A stretch of DNA of 64,000 nt from Semisulcospira habei (taxonomy: Eukaryota; Mollusca; Gastropoda; Semisulcospiridae): the NCBI GenBank assembly GCA_036245525.1, contig BTPG01000005.1, forward strand, positions 175,131,578-175,195,577. The letters run 5' to 3'. The notes under the pieces were generated by a model, which was given only the letters and a program-made list of their open reading frames with translations, searched no databases and had not been told where the DNA came from. The translations under genes were made by a program, and so were the position numbers. Shown here piece after piece: positions 33,475-44,861 of the stretch (the stretch's first letter is position 1; the number at the start of each line of letters is the position of its first letter).

Positions 33475-33800
33475 ATCAATGCTTGGCTTGGCTGGGCTCT
33501 GGAGAGTGTTAGTGGTAGAAGTGGAGTGCCCGGGACTCCACCTAAACTTGTGCTGACTTTGGCAATCTGAAATGTGACGATAGAGGGATGACACCCTAAT
33601 ACCCACAGCAGCGACTGAATACAGGAGTAATGTCTCGAAAAATTAAAGCATACATTATATTTAATTTTTCACTATCAGTAAATTGTTAAGGATTGCACTT
33701 AAAGACCAGGTGGCATGATCACAATTGAGTGCATGCATGTGCGTGTACGTATGCGCATGAACTGGTGGCGGGAGATGTAAAAAAAAAACTCATCAACATA

Positions 33801-33903
33801 TTAACTTTCCGGCGGTCTATGCAGTAGCACTTTGCGTTTAGGTGATTTGAGGTGATTCATGCAGGAATTGCCTCGACAAGCAGAAATATGGACAGCCAAA
33901 GAT
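33801..33903. repeat. PalC relic
   Basis: TTAACTTTCCGGCGGTCTAT start, GATTCATGCAGGAATTGCC centre and GACAGCCAAAGA end; arms diverged. Confidence 0.5.
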
Positions 33904-34049
33904 TTAACCCTTTTAGCCCCGAGGTCCCATTTCTCAAATTTTGGAGGTGTTGTAGGAGATGGGTTGACCATGATAATTCAAGTGTAGTGTCACTACCCTT
34001 GAATTATCATGGTCAATCCATCTCCTGCTGTAGGGACTAAATGGGTTAA
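33904..34049. mobile_element. PalA MITE with shortened core
   Basis: TTAACCCTTTTAGCCCCGAG to GACTAAATGGGTTAA. The GCC...GGC centre is gone and the arms join at AGTGTCACT; the palindrome remains symmetrical. Confidence 0.85.
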
Positions 34050-34135
34050 TATGTAGCAAGTAATGCAAGTTGGAAAGTAAGTTTGATATTTCAGCTCATT
34101 TACAATCCAGATTTTGTCAGTGCCAAAATAGCCTT

Positions 34136-34342
34136 TTAACCCATTTAGCCCTGAACGCACTACAGCAGGAGATGGATCGACCATGATAATTCAAGGTTAG
34201 TGCCATCAGCTTGGCGCCTGAAGGCGCCAAACTAATATGGGACTACCCTTTAACTATCATGGCCGATCCATCTCCTGCAATTGGTACATAGTCGTGAGGT
34301 GACACCTCCAAAATCTGTAATGCGGCCGTGGGGTTGGGTTAA
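34136..34342. mobile_element. PalA MITE, full length
   Basis: TTAACCCATTTAGCCCTGAA to CCGTGGGGTTGGGTTAA, hairpin with GGCGCCTGAAGGCGCC centre. Confidence 0.9.
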
Positions 34343-34538
34343 AGAGAGTTTTGCTGCAAGGCAGTGCACTCCTCAAAGATCACCTGACTGATGAACGTTA
34401 CCAGGGTCAAACTTTTCATGAACAATGCCTCATCACTGACGTCATCAGTAAATGAACGTGTCTTTGGGCACATCAAGTGTGCTGATATCATACTACCACG
34501 ACGTTGAAGACTCAAACCAATCTGCTCCTGGGCAGGCT

Positions 34539-34747
34539 TTAACCCATTCAGCCCTGACGCACTACAGCAGATGGGTTGACCATGATAATTCAAGGGTAAT
34601 GCCAGATGAGCATGGCGCCTGTCGACGCCAAGCTAATCTGGCACTGCCCTTAAATTATCATGGTCGATCCATCTCCTGCAACTGGTGCAGTCATTAGATG
34701 ACGCCTCCTGAATTTGGGAAATACGGCCGTCGGGTTGAATGAGTTAA
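34539..34747. mobile_element. PalA MITE, full length
   Basis: TTAACCCATTCAGCCCTGAC to GTCGGGTTGAATGAGTTAA; hairpin centre GGCGCCTGTCGACGCC. Confidence 0.9.
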
Positions 34748-35039
34748 TTGCTAACATTTGCTCACTGGGCGGGTTATCAATGCTGTCTTGCCTCAACTAA
34801 GATGATTTTATCCATGCAAGTATGCGCAGGTAACAGAAGTTTTCTGCTGACCGTGGCTCGACTCAGCGAAACTCTCCTACATTGAAAGCAGAAGATGAGC
34901 AGAAAAGTAATTTAATTTACACTCAGACATCTGACGTTAAATTAGCTCCCCTATAAAATGTACTTAAAACACTTGACAAGCACATGCGGTTTATTGCCTG
35001 GAACTAAGAGACTGCTGCTACTTCAGGAACACCTAGAAC

Positions 35040-35328
35040 CTCAGTCAGCAAGAGGAATAGATTCTCATGAGCCCTACATGGCAAAACAATTATGCAGAAT
35101 AACCCCTCCCCTGCCGCTGTACATATATTTTGTTTTAGAAATCTTCGTTCATTCAACGAACGAAAGACGAAAACGTCCAAAGAACATGAATACAACCAAA
35201 GAACATGAATACAAACTGGTCTCCGCAAGCGGCATAGATCCTCATAAGCCCCGCAACTGCGGGGGCTCATGAAGATCTGTCTTTTGCATTAGGGTCGTGT
35301 TTGGTTTTTCTCGGTAGTTCTGGGTTAA
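35040..35328. mobile_element. PalB element plus a partial extra left arm
   Basis: CAGCAAGAGGAATAGATTCT (35046) is a left arm without partner; the complete hairpin is at 35225-35288 and the right end is CTCGGTAGTTCTGGGTTAA. AACATGAATACAA is duplicated before it. Confidence 0.7.
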
Positions 35329-35382
35329 TACAATACAATACAATACAATACAATACAATACAATACAATACAATACAATACG
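35328..35382. repeat. (ACAAT)n microsatellite
   Basis: About eleven AATAC units abutting the right TTAA of the PalB element. Confidence 0.95.
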
Positions 35383-35431
35383 GTCAGTGACTTGACGTAA
35401 ATGATAGCCTCCTGGGTTGGAAACAACTATA

Positions 35432-35505
35432 ACCCCTTGAATCCTGATTATTATGAGCTACCGTCCTGCGACTGCAGGGGTTCAAGAGAATCTACTCCTC
35501 TCGCA
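35432..35505. repeat. PalB relic
   Basis: TTATTATGAGCTACCGTCCT and AGAGAATCTACTCCTCTCGC arms remain. Confidence 0.5.
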
Positions 35506-36131
35506 AAATGGACGACGCTATAATTTACCAGTCGTGTTCATCCCGTTCCAAGAGTAATTACTCAGAGTGCCAGACGATAGCACATGAAAAAGATGATTTG
35601 GAGCCATGTGATCGATAAAACAAACTATTTCGTGCAGAGCAGGTGCTGACACTGCTGTGACCTTTTAGATAATTACTGCTTCTGGAGGTGTCCGTTGTTC
35701 TTTCATATGGAACAATGGTCTACCATTAGCATTAGAGACACTTGAAGCCTTGACGTCCATGAAAGAAAATAATTACCCTATGGGGAAAAGAAGCTCTTAC
35801 CTTAGGGAGAAATAAGAGAGGAACATAGAGAACATTCTTTCATTTACAAAATTAAAATAAAAACGCTTTTGCAGGCATTTGTTAATTTACAAAATTGAAA
35901 AATAAAAACGCTTTTCCTCAAATAGAATAAGTAATTTATTTGAAAAAATGAGTTTTGCAGCATGAGAAGAAATAGAATAAGTATACATTGTACAGTTTGT
36001 CCATTAACAAGCATTATAATTTAAAAAAAATGCACAAACAGAAGGAATTAGCATCCATGGAAAAAAAACTCGTATGTTATAGAGAAAACTAAGAACGTAT
36101 CTGTTATGCCATCATCAACAAACTTATAATA

Positions 36132-36162
<31 letters not shown>

Positions 36163-36280
36163 AAATAATAAATAATAAAAAAAAGAAAAAAAGAAGAAAT
36201 GAACATATGGTGCAAAATAATTACCCTAGCGAGAAAACACTCTTTCTGTCATTAAAAGACACAAACAACAAAATCATAAT
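35506..36280. other. AT-rich intronic DNA
   Basis: Contains a small duplication around AAATAAAAACGCTTTT (35860-35920) and (AAAT)n at 36132-36165. No gene is seen. Confidence 0.4.
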
Positions 36281-36467
36281 TTAACCCTTTCAGCGCCAAC
36301 ACCCTACAGCAGGAGACTGACTGACCATGACAATTCAAGGGTAGTGCCAGATAATCTGGCACTACCCTTGCATTATCATGGTCAATCCACCTCCTGCAAG
36401 TGGTACATAGTTGTTAAGTAACACTTCCAAAATTCGGGAAAGGCGCCCATGGCGCTAAAAGGGTTAA
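36281..36467. mobile_element. PalA MITE with shortened core
   Basis: TTAACCCTTTCAGCGCCAAC to GGCGCTAAAAGGGTTAA. The GGCGCC centre is deleted symmetrically; the arms meet at CCAGATAATCTGG. Confidence 0.9.
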
Positions 36468-36474
36468 AAAAATC

Positions 36475-37053
36475 AAGAATGGCAAAGCCCATTATGGCTC
36501 ATGTGGGATATCGACCGATCCATACATATCTGACATAATGTTTCTTGTCAAAATATGGCTATTTTTTACCTATTTCCTGAGCTCGTGTGATCCTTGACTT
36601 TCCGAGGGGTCATCCAAATTAGTATGCATAGATAGGTCTTACCATCAGGTATCTCTGTTGCAAGTTTGGGTTTGAAGTTGTGAATAGTATTTGCGAAAAA
36701 ACTTTTTTTTGTAAAAATATGGTCATTTTGGACCTATTTCTTGAGCTCTTGTAACCCATGACCTTTCTGAGGGATGAACCAAATTACCAAGTTTGCGTTT
36801 GAAGTTGTGAATAGTATTTGAGAAAAAAGAAATTATGTCCCAAAATAGCTATTTTTAATTTATTTCCTGAGCCACTGTGACCTTGACCTTTGTGAGAGGT
36901 CACCGAAATTGGTATGTTTAGAAAGGTCTTGCCACAAAGTATCCTTGGGCCAAGTTTGAAGACTGTAGCTCAGGGACGCCGCTGGACGGATGACGGACAG
37001 ACGACCACTGGCCCAGAACATACTCACTTTTGCTTCGCACCTGAGGCAAAAAG
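36475..37053. repeat. Mod150 element, copy 3
   Basis: Starts AATGGCAAAGCCCATTATGG and ends CTTCGCACCTGAGGCAAAAA; three or four modules. Confidence 0.8.
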
Positions 37054-37295
37054 GTTCGGCAAAAGCGGGTAACAAAGACTGTTGCTTACTGGTCAAGTAA
37101 TGACTATACAGCGTGGGGCGTTCTGGGATGGGGGAGACAGATGAGATGGTAATGGACCAGAAAACAAATCCTGGTATATTGTGTATTTACCCGCAATTCA
37201 TTTTGCACTCGGCAACTGGACAAACAAAAGGGTAGCCACAATTTCATTGTTTTTTTTTTAAATCTTTCTGTCTCCTCCTCTGCACAACTCCATCT

Positions 37296-37528
37296 TTAAC
37301 CCTTTTCATCCTGAGACACTACTTCTTGACCTGAAAATAATTTGACTATGATAGTTCAAGGGTGGTGCCTGAATATCTTGGCGCCTCAGGTGAGGCGCCA
37401 AGTTATTCTGGCACTACCCTTGAACTTAAATGGTTGATATATCTAGAAATCTGTAATGAAGCCTTCATACGACAATAAGCAAATTATAAAAAATAAATAA
37501 AAAATCAGGCGCAGGATGTAATGGGTTA
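37296..37528. mobile_element. PalA MITE, full length
   Basis: TTAACCCTTTTCATCCTGAG to GGCGCAGGATGTAATGGGTTAA (ends only); centre GGCGCCTCAGGTGAGGCGCC. Right flank ACAATAAGCAAAT is shared with 51192-51390. Confidence 0.85.
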
Positions 37529-37733
37529 ATTTTCTGCTTGCTTCCATCCAGTAAGTCATGTCAGTTGTCAACTTCTACTGTTGTAGAGTCACTACAAGGC
37601 TGCTGGACCGCCTGTAATTCAAGTAGCAATGTACAAATTGTACGCATTCCACGGGGGAAAAAAAAAAACTCCTCAGACTGAGACAGTAAAATAATGGTGG
37701 ACTAGGTGTATGAAAACAAAGGCCGAGACTCAC

Positions 37734-37822
37734 CAGAGTGTTGGTCAGCGAGGGTGCGGACTGCCCCAGTGTGGAGTTGCGCATGCGGATGAGATTGGTG
37801 GGCTCGATCAATGCCGAAACAC
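37734..37822 (-). CDS. MAST: MAST kinase, N-terminal exon (fourth of five seen)
   Basis: This 89-nt exon encodes VSALIEPTNLIRMRN followed by STLGQSAPSLTNTL. The NL(I/V)RMR(N/S)...LGQSAPSLT block is the most recognisable N-terminal signature of animal MAST kinases. The acceptor is GTGTTGCAG|GTG and the donor CTCTG|GTGAGTC. The first two bases complete a Ser codon begun by the exon at 45157 (phase 1), and the exon ends in phase 0. It thus joins the next exon (32094) to read ...TNTL-KELPV..., exactly as in the family. Together with the next exon this is the firmest gene identification in the window. Confidence 0.9.
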
Positions 37823-38039
37823 CTGCAACACGTTTCCAGCCATTTTGTGAACGACGCTCACCACATGTACATCTACATCCATAACTCTGTACGAGTTAGT
37901 TATTGTGGTTTAACGCCGAGCTGGCAACCAAGGCCATCTGACGGCGGCTTGACTCTGTACGAGTATCCGTATGTCTGATCTCATCTGAGAATGATATTAT
38001 CAATTTTCTGTTAGCATTCGTTGATGTCTATATCACAGA

Positions 38040-38148
38040 TCTGGAGACAGATCAACCTACAGGTGCCAAGCTATTCTGACAAAACCCTTGAACAATCATA
38101 CCTGATCCACACTCTGTCGCTGCGTGTCAGGGCTTTATGGGTTAACAC
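38040..38148. repeat. PalA relic, right half
   Basis: AGGTGCCAAGCTATTCTGAC then AACCCTTGAACAATCATACC; ends CAGGGCTTTATGGGTTAA. Left arm lost. Confidence 0.6.
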
Positions 38149-38149
38149 T

Positions 38150-38398
38150 GGTTGTCAGTAGCGTTTAACCCTTTTAGCCCCGGGACCCTGCAGCAGAAGA
38201 TGGATTGATCATGACAGTTGAAGGTGCCAAGCTCATCTGGCACTACCCTTGAATTATCATGATCAATCCATCTCTTACAACTGGTACATAGTCGTTAGGC
38301 AACACCTCCCAAATTTGAGAAATGGGACCTTGGGGCTAAAAAAGTTAATGTCGAAGCGATTCCTGCAGGAATCACCATGACAAAAAACGCAGCCAACA
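38150..38398. mobile_element. PalC element interrupted by a PalA element
   Basis: GTTGTCAGTAGCG lies left and TGTCGAAGCGATTCCTGCAG then AACGCAGCCAAC right of the PalA at 38165-38348. Removing that element and one TTAA restores a PalC-like hairpin arm. Confidence 0.7.
38165..38348. mobile_element. PalA MITE nested in PalC
   Basis: TTAACCCTTTTAGCCCCGGG to TTGGGGCTAAAAAAGTTAA. The left arm is shortened: TTGAAGGTGCCAAGCTCATC. Confidence 0.8.
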
Positions 38399-38503
38399 AA
38401 GGCGGTCATCCTACAGTCAGTCTTTTTTTACAGCCTGTAGGACTAATGACAGGAAATGTATAAAATGAATTATTCCTTGCCATTCTTCCTACGGACCATG
38501 GGT

Positions 38504-38611
38504 CTGTTGCATGAGCGAGCTTAGTCCTGCGCCAGCTACTAAGCAAGGTGTGTCACTATAGTGGTGCACCTTGCTTAGTGGCTGGTGCAGGACTAAGCTG
38601 GCTCATGTAAC
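38504..38611. repeat. Palindrome PalD
   Basis: TTGCATGAGCGAGCTTAGTC pairs with GACTAAGCTGGCTCATGTAA; centre CACTATAGTG. Confidence 0.85.
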
Positions 38612-39041
38612 TGGCTCCGTGTCCTTCCTTCCAAAACATACAAGAACCAACAAGAAAGAAACACGCTTACATTTCTGGACATGTTGACTTGCTTGTCAAT
38701 CTGTACAGAAAGATTGCTTCTTTTTCAAGTTTCTTGCTTTTCATTTTTTCACACTACATGCCACTCGTTTGGTCTGGATCTAGGCCAGAAAAATGGGCTT
38801 ACTACATGTTAATATCACTGAGATGGTAGACTGATGAGCAGTATGGCAGAGTGGTAAAGACATCATGTAGACAACAACAAAAGTAGTGAAAAAAGCACAT
38901 CAACTGACCAGGTACATTAATGAAGCATGTTAAACTTTGGCACATCTACCGGTATTCTGTCACTGTGATGTTGGTGTGTTTATTAATAATGTTGTGAAAA
39001 AAACTAGCAAAGAACGAACAATGCTTACAAAGGACAACTTA
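38612..39041. other. No recognisable feature
   Basis: Intronic; no repeat recognised apart from a PalK-like AAGAAAGAAACACGCTTA at 38656. Confidence 0.35.
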
Positions 39042-39111
39042 TTAACCCACTGCACGTCGGTAGCAGTTTTCTACAGGGAGCATCATGACAAAAACTGCTA
39101 CCAACATGCAA

Positions 39112-39116
<5 letters not shown>
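39042..39116. mobile_element. PalC element
   Basis: TTAACCCACTGCACGTCGGT start; GTAGCAGTTTTCTACAGG / CATGACAAAAACTGCTACC arms. A T29 run (39116-39144) replaces the right end. Confidence 0.7.
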
Positions 39117-39144
<28 letters not shown>

Positions 39145-39805
39145 CACAATAGATATTAAAAAGAAATGAAATATGTTTACATTTTACCTCACAAAAAAAA
39201 AACCCAAAAAACTTGTACCAGTAGACCACTGCTGTCTGTATGTCTACTTTGAAGAAGCAGATAAATAAACTGACTTGTCCTTTCTCAGCGCGTTTCTTTC
39301 TTTGTTGAAAATTTCTTTGCATTTTACAGACATCTTTTTGGTATGGAAGGTATTTTGTGATTGGTATAGACGAATTAACTGTGCTTAAAAAAAATGCCAC
39401 CATCTGATGCCAAAGTACCATAGCAGTATAATTCCCCATAATTTATGTTAACAAAAAAAATCAAAATTATAAGACAATGTGTTCCCACAATACTGTTTTT
39501 AGAAGAAATACACTGAAATTCTGCACCTGGCTAGCACCAAAGACATGTAGCTAAATGTCAAGGCAAGACGCTCAGCATGTTCATCCACATACTGATGACT
39601 GGGACTAGTGCCATTGGAGGGATTGTTTTTACTGGCAAGTGGTCCCTCGCAAAATGTGGGTACACAAGAATGGTTGCATGGTACATTACACAGAAACTTG
39701 GGCGTTATTTAAATACAGCACACCAATTCACACTGACAACGACCCCGGAGAAAGCCCCTGAGACATGCAAGCAGACATAATTATACAGACAGCCCATTCC
39801 ACCTG
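39145..39805. other. No recognisable feature
   Basis: Intronic; nothing recognised. Confidence 0.35.
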
Positions 39806-39872
39806 CATGAGACACAGATTCACAACAGCCCCTGAAATCACAGGGGCTCATGAGAATCTACATGTCCTGCTA
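39806..39872. mobile_element. PalB hairpin
   Basis: GAGACACAGATTCACAACAG and GGGGCTCATGAGAATCTACA arms. Confidence 0.6.
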
Positions 39873-40484
39873 GCTTCCGACATTTTCCTAGAAAAGAGTG
39901 TCATTTCGGACTAAACGTGCGACTGTACCAGCAGACAGATGGCAACAGCATCCTTCCAACAGTGCCTACATCTAGCTTCCTTTTGAAGGGGTCATCATGA
40001 ATCTTATTTGGCTTCAAGGACCAGTTGTGGTAGCAAATCGAGGTGACACCCAGTGTCCTCCTGTACATCATTTCATATTTTTTGTAAAAAGATGGAGAAC
40101 AGCATGGATGTGAGTGGAGGGGGGGGGGGGGCGGGGGGGGGGAGGGGGGAGAGGGGGGGGTGGGGGGGGGAGGGGGGGGGGGGGTTGGTACAGAACGGCA
40201 TTCCTTACGTCAGGCGACACAGTGCAATGAGGCCATGACGTCACTCGGTTTACCGTACTCTACATACAGTATTAGTATTACACTGTCTGAATCTGCTGAT
40301 GCAAATGTTCCAATCTTTGTCAACAAAAGGCTAGGTTTTCACGCACTCCTGCCGCTGCATAGGTCCATGATAATCTGTGTCTCACACCAGCGGACTCCAC
40401 TGGCAGAGGAACGGTAGCTAAACTGGCAGAGGGGCGGTAGCTATTATCGCTGATGACTTACAAGGGGATACCTGCAGGACTCGC
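39873..40484. other. G-rich tract and PalB trace
   Basis: Interrupted poly-G at 40109-40184; a PalB-like trace CATGATAATCTGTGTCTC near 40364. No gene. Confidence 0.5.
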
Positions 40485-42140
40485 ATGCCGCTAGAGTCCT
40501 GGCAATACATCCTCAGCTAGACCCATACTTCTGCAAGAGGCATAGAGTCCTAAGAGCCCCTGCATCAGTATGCCGCTAGAGTACTGGCAATACATCCTCA
40601 GCTAGACCCATACTTCTGCAAGAGGCATAGAGTCCTAAGAGCCCCTGCATCAGTATGCCTCTAGAGTCCTGGCAATACATCCTCAGCTAGACCCATACTT
40701 CTGCAAAAGGCATAGAGTCCTAAGAGCCCCTGCATCAGTATGCCTCTAGAGTACTGGCAATACATCCTCAGCTAGACCCATACTTCTGCAAGAGGCATAG
40801 AGTCCTAAGAGCCCCTGCATCAGTATGCCTCTAGAGTCCTGGCAATACATCCTCAGCTAGACCCATACTTCTGCAAAAGGCATAGAGTCCTAAGAGCCCC
40901 TGCATCAGTATGCCTCTAGAGTACTGGCAATACATCCCCAGCTAGACCCATACTTCTGCAAGAGGCATAGAGTCCTAAGAGCCCCTGCATCTATGCCTCT
41001 AGAGTCCTGGCAATACATCCCCAGCTAGACCCATACTTCTGCAAGAGGCATAGAGTCCTAAGAGCTCCTGCATCAGTATGCCTCTAGAGTCCTGGCAATA
41101 CATCCTCAGCTAGACCCATACTTCTGCAAGAGGCATAGAGTCCTAAGAGCCCCTGCATCAGTATGCCTCTAGAGTTCTGGCAATACATCCTCAGCTAGAC
41201 CCATACTTCTGCAAGAGGCATAGAGTCCTAAGGGCCCCTGCATCAGTATGCCTCTAGAGTCCTGGCAATACATCCTCAGCTAGACCCATACTTCTGCAAG
41301 AGGCATAGAGTCCTAAGGGCCCCTGCATCAGTATGCCTCTAGAGTCCTGGCAATACATCCTCAGCTAGACCCATACTTCTGCAAGAGGCATAGAGTCCTA
41401 AGGGCCCCTGCATCAGTATGCCTCTAGAGTCCTGGCAATACATCCTCAGCTAGACCCATACTTCTGCAAGAGGCATAGAGTCCTAAGAGCCCCTGCATCT
41501 ATGCCTCTAGAGTCCTGGCAATACATCCCCAGCTAGACCCATACTTCTGCAAGAGGCATAGAGTCCTAAGAGCTCCTGCATCAGTATGCCTCTAGAGTCC
41601 TGGCAATACATCCTCAGCTAGACCCATACTTCTGCAAGAGGCATAGAGTCCTAAGAGCCCCTGCATCAGTATGCCTCTAGAGTCCTGGCAATACATCCCA
41701 GCTAGAAACATACTTCTGCAAGAGGCATAGAGTCCTAAGAGCCCCTGCATCAGTATGCCTCTAGAGTCCTGGCAATACATCCTCAGCTAGACCCATACTT
41801 CTGCAAGAGGCATAGAGTCCTAAGAGCCCCTGCATCAGTATGCCTCTAGAGTCCTGGCAATACATCCTCAGCTAGACCCGTACTTCTGCAAGAGGCATAG
41901 AGTTCTAAGAGCCCCTGCATCAGTATGCCTCTAAAGTCCTGGCAATACATCCTCAGCTAGACCCATACTTCTGCAAGAGGCATAGAGTCCTATCCTAAGG
42001 GCCCCTGCATCAGTATGCCTCTAGAGTCCTGGCAATACATCCTCAGCTAGACCCATACTTCTGCAAGAGGCATAGAGTCCTAAGAGTCCCTGCATCAGTA
42101 TGCCTCTTGCAGAAGTATGAATATCTATGCCTCTTGCTGG
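40485..42140. repeat. 85-bp satellite array containing PalB left arm, about 19 units
   Basis: The unit runs ATGCC(G/T)CTAGAGTCCTGG, TACATCCTCAGCTAGACCC, then the PalB-like arm CTGCAAGAGGCATAGAGTCC and AAGAGCCCCTGCATC. Units are 85 bp with one or two short or extended units (about 40989, 41510, 41990). At the end, TGCCTCTTGCAGAAGTATG and AATATCTATGCCTCTTGC (42100-42137) provide a right arm present only once. Confidence 0.95.
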
Positions 42141-42948
42141 CCGAGATCTCCTTCACCTGATGGTGAGATATCTGGGCTTTAACATAAACTCGACGGCTTT
42201 AACAAGAGACTGGACCGGGCTTGCATACTCATGGCTATAGTATGGGGTGTAGGGGGCTCTGGATAGAGGTAGCACCTTTGCTGTTCGGCAGCTGCGTCCT
42301 ACATAGGACGGATGGGCATCACTGGTCCTCATCCATCTCCTTAATCTCTCACGTGCTGGCTCCAAGCGCCACACCCTGGCAAACCACCTCAGCTGGTGGG
42401 CTAAACCACGTGAGGGGGTGGTGTTCACATTGCACCACTAGGCGGATGACCTGTTTCTGACAGCCAACGGCTAGAGGACGGAGGAGATCAGGTTGGATCC
42501 AACGGCCAAATGTGGGGGAGTAAACCCTTCAAATCAGGAGTGGAGCCCCGAAGGCAGACAGCTGCCTGTATTCACGCACTGTTCTGGCAGCTCCTGCAGC
42601 CAAACTGGTGCCAAACGTACTGCTTTGCATTCCTTTGGATACATCAGCGAGGCCGAGAGGGGGATCTTGACGACTGGGCACCCCAGGATCTCCATACACT
42701 TCGCCCAGGCTTGCGCCCTGGAGAGGTCACTCCAGTGACTGACCCAGCAAGCGCATATACTCCATTGTCTTCCGAGACAGTGCCAAACAAAAAATCCTGA
42801 CACACAAAGAACATATTTATAGTCTGGAAAGCAGCAACGAACAGCAATGTTTCACGTGTCCGCACGGCCCCATATGCGTCATGGATCAACGTATGGACTT
42901 AATGTCTGCCTTGGACACTAGAAGCCAAACACTCGCATCCGTATAAAT
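42141..42948. other. No gene confirmed
   Basis: Short open stretches on both strands; one contains the residues ADDLFLTANG (about 42439-42468), which recall a reverse-transcriptase motif C, but stops and missing neighbours prevent a call. Confidence 0.35.
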
Positions 42949-43412
42949 GGTTTAATCAGCTTGTTGATTGATTGTACATTGCTTAACGTCCCGACAGCAA
43001 CAAGGCTTTCTCAGGACGTGCCTGCACTGCTTGTGAAAAAAAACTAAACAGAAAATTGAATGTATGTCGCCAGCCGGTCAAATACATTAAATAAACCTAC
43101 AACATGGGGTCTAAATAAAGCTAAGACCATTTAGCAACACACATCCAACATCAAGAGCTACAGGCAGTGCAGACAGTAGGGAGAGTTTTAAAAAGGCAAA
43201 TACAGGTGAATGGACAAAGGGTAGACAGAAACACATGCCCCAGAATAGAGAGAAAAACCCACCCTGTGGGGCTGACCAGGGTGACCCTGGGAACTAAAAA
43301 ATACCTAACCCCACCCAAGTCCCCCAGGGCAGACCCTGGTGGGGTTTAATCAGCTTGTGCATGCAGCAACCGGTACTGTTTACATTACCGGTTGTTGCAT
43401 GTTCATGGGAGT
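42949..43412. mobile_element. PalE element split by a SINE
   Basis: TTTAATCAGCTTGT is present on both sides of the SINE; the right part continues GCATGCAGCAACCGGTACTG and GTTGTTGCATG, ending ATGGGAGTTA. Removing the SINE and one repeat gives one PalE palindrome. Confidence 0.75.
42965..43342 (-). mobile_element. SINE-like retroelement, monomer
   Basis: A 16-bp direct repeat GGTTTAATCAGCTTGT (42949-42964 and 43343-43358) flanks it. Sequence matches unit 2 of the dimer at 22652-23065 closely, including the GGGCAGACC(C/T) 5' portion. On the minus strand the 3' end is a short (CAAT)n tail. Confidence 0.85.
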
Positions 43413-43535
43413 TACACACAATACAGATCTAAAACTAGTGAATGAAGTTCCACACATGCACTACACACACCACCTAGTGATAGTAGTACAATTACTGGGG
43501 TTTCAAAAACAAAGAGACTGCAAGAGCATTAGCCA

Positions 43536-43769
43536 GTTAAGGGTTTCACAGTTTTACTCCTTCCCTGCCGAGAAAAAGTGAACACAATCCAAATGCAAGA
43601 GACACAGATCCTCATGAACCCCTGTGACTGCGAGGGCCCACAAGGATCTATGCCCCATGCTGAGACCAATTTGCATCCGTGTTTCTTGGGCAGTTTTGGC
43701 TTTTTGGTCGTTGAAGGAACAAAGATTTCAGAAACAAAAATGTACAAAAAGTGGCAGGGAAGGGGTTAA
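43536..43769. mobile_element. PalB element, reverse orientation, full length
   Basis: Starts near TTAAGGGTTTCACAG, CTGCCGAGAAAAAGTGAACA, hairpin 43594-43662, TTTGCATCCGTGTTTCTTGG, and ends GCAGGGAAGGGGTTAA. Confidence 0.75.
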
Positions 43770-44519
43770 GCAACGCAAGATTTGGAAAGCTAACTGAATC
43801 ATGTAATTTTCCACGTTTTCAGACTATCTCACTTACCCCGGCACACACCTAAAAGTATATTATATATAGGCGACGCAGCGTAGCCTCAATACTCTTTGGA
43901 CACATTTCTTGGGACACACTTCACCTACTCCACCATTCTCTCTCTCTCTCCTCTCTCTCCCCCCCCCCCCCCCCCCCCGCCCCACCCACCCAACACACAC
44001 AGACCTCACACACAAACCTTAAACTCCACGGCACTGAGCCAGACAAGCCAATTGTGAGGACAAGATAAGTTACTTTGAGCCGTAAGAAGATGGGAACTCT
44101 GTCAACGAAGCACGTCACTAGGGCCAAAAGCGGTAATGAGGGGAGTCCACTGGGATGCTCTTCACTTATCAAGATAATGAGACTGTCAGAGATGGGATGA
44201 AGGACCAAGAGCTTTGGACCCACCGACACCGCTCCCCCCCCCCTCCCCCCCCCCCCCCACTCATGCAATTAGCGTAATACACTGGGTATCTCCCTCTATC
44301 CGCTGAGAGGTGGCGGATCGAGGGATTGACCAGTGTGTAACCGGTACAGCCATTTACTCGTTCAAGGCAAAAGTATCAACAGCTGCGAAAGTGTTGATTA
44401 GCGTTGCTGTCAGCAACTCAGCAATGCTATACGATTCTACCGCAGCTATTGATGCGGGGCTCCTTGAATGGATCGCTACCTCAACGTGAGGATGTAAACT
44501 GGACTGATTTCTAACAGCT
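43770..44519. other. Homopolymer-rich intron
   Basis: C/CT runs at 43937-43980 and 44236-44258. A strong minus-strand donor (GTAAGTGAG) near 43838 has no good exon beside it. Confidence 0.4.
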
Positions 44520-44583
44520 GGAGGCATAAATATATTCTCATGACTCCCAGCGGCTGCAGGGAGTCATGAGAATATACACCTGA
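44520..44583. mobile_element. PalB hairpin with altered centre
   Basis: TATTCTCATGACTCCC pairs perfectly with GGGAGTCATGAGAATA. The GACTCCC change from GAGCCCC is in both arms. Confidence 0.75.
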
Positions 44584-44861
44584 ATATGGAGCGAGGCTGG
44601 CTGGGGGTGTGGGTGGTGGGAGCTGAGAACACCAATGGTATCTGGCACTTACCCTCAAAGTTATGTATACTGTCAGATTCTTCCTGTGATGACACGGTCT
44701 CCCGTCAATATCAGGTGCTATTGAATCCGAAAGAAGTGCGAATGTATAGGAAAAAAAATAATCTTGAGACTTTTTTGTTGTTGTTGTTGTTGTAATTGCT
44801 GTATTGAAACCAGAGGAAATCTAAGCTGAAAATTAAAGCAGTGCAATGTTTCTTGACCTGT

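Noticed and set aside
40485..42140. CRISPR-like array with 85-bp period
   Set aside because: The whole unit repeats; there are no variable spacers.
42190..42800. Reverse-transcriptase remnant (ADDLFLTANG)
   Set aside because: A single short motif with stops nearby; no other RT motif could be aligned by eye.
43828..43852. 12-nt MAST microexon (minus strand, TTTTAG to GTAAGTGAG)
   Set aside because: Phase would allow it, but the acceptor has no pyrimidine tract and a match this short is easily chance.
44660..44760. Minus-strand exon before GTAAGTGCC near 44651
   Set aside because: Its open frame would end in phase 0, incompatible with the phase 1 needed by the next MAST exon.
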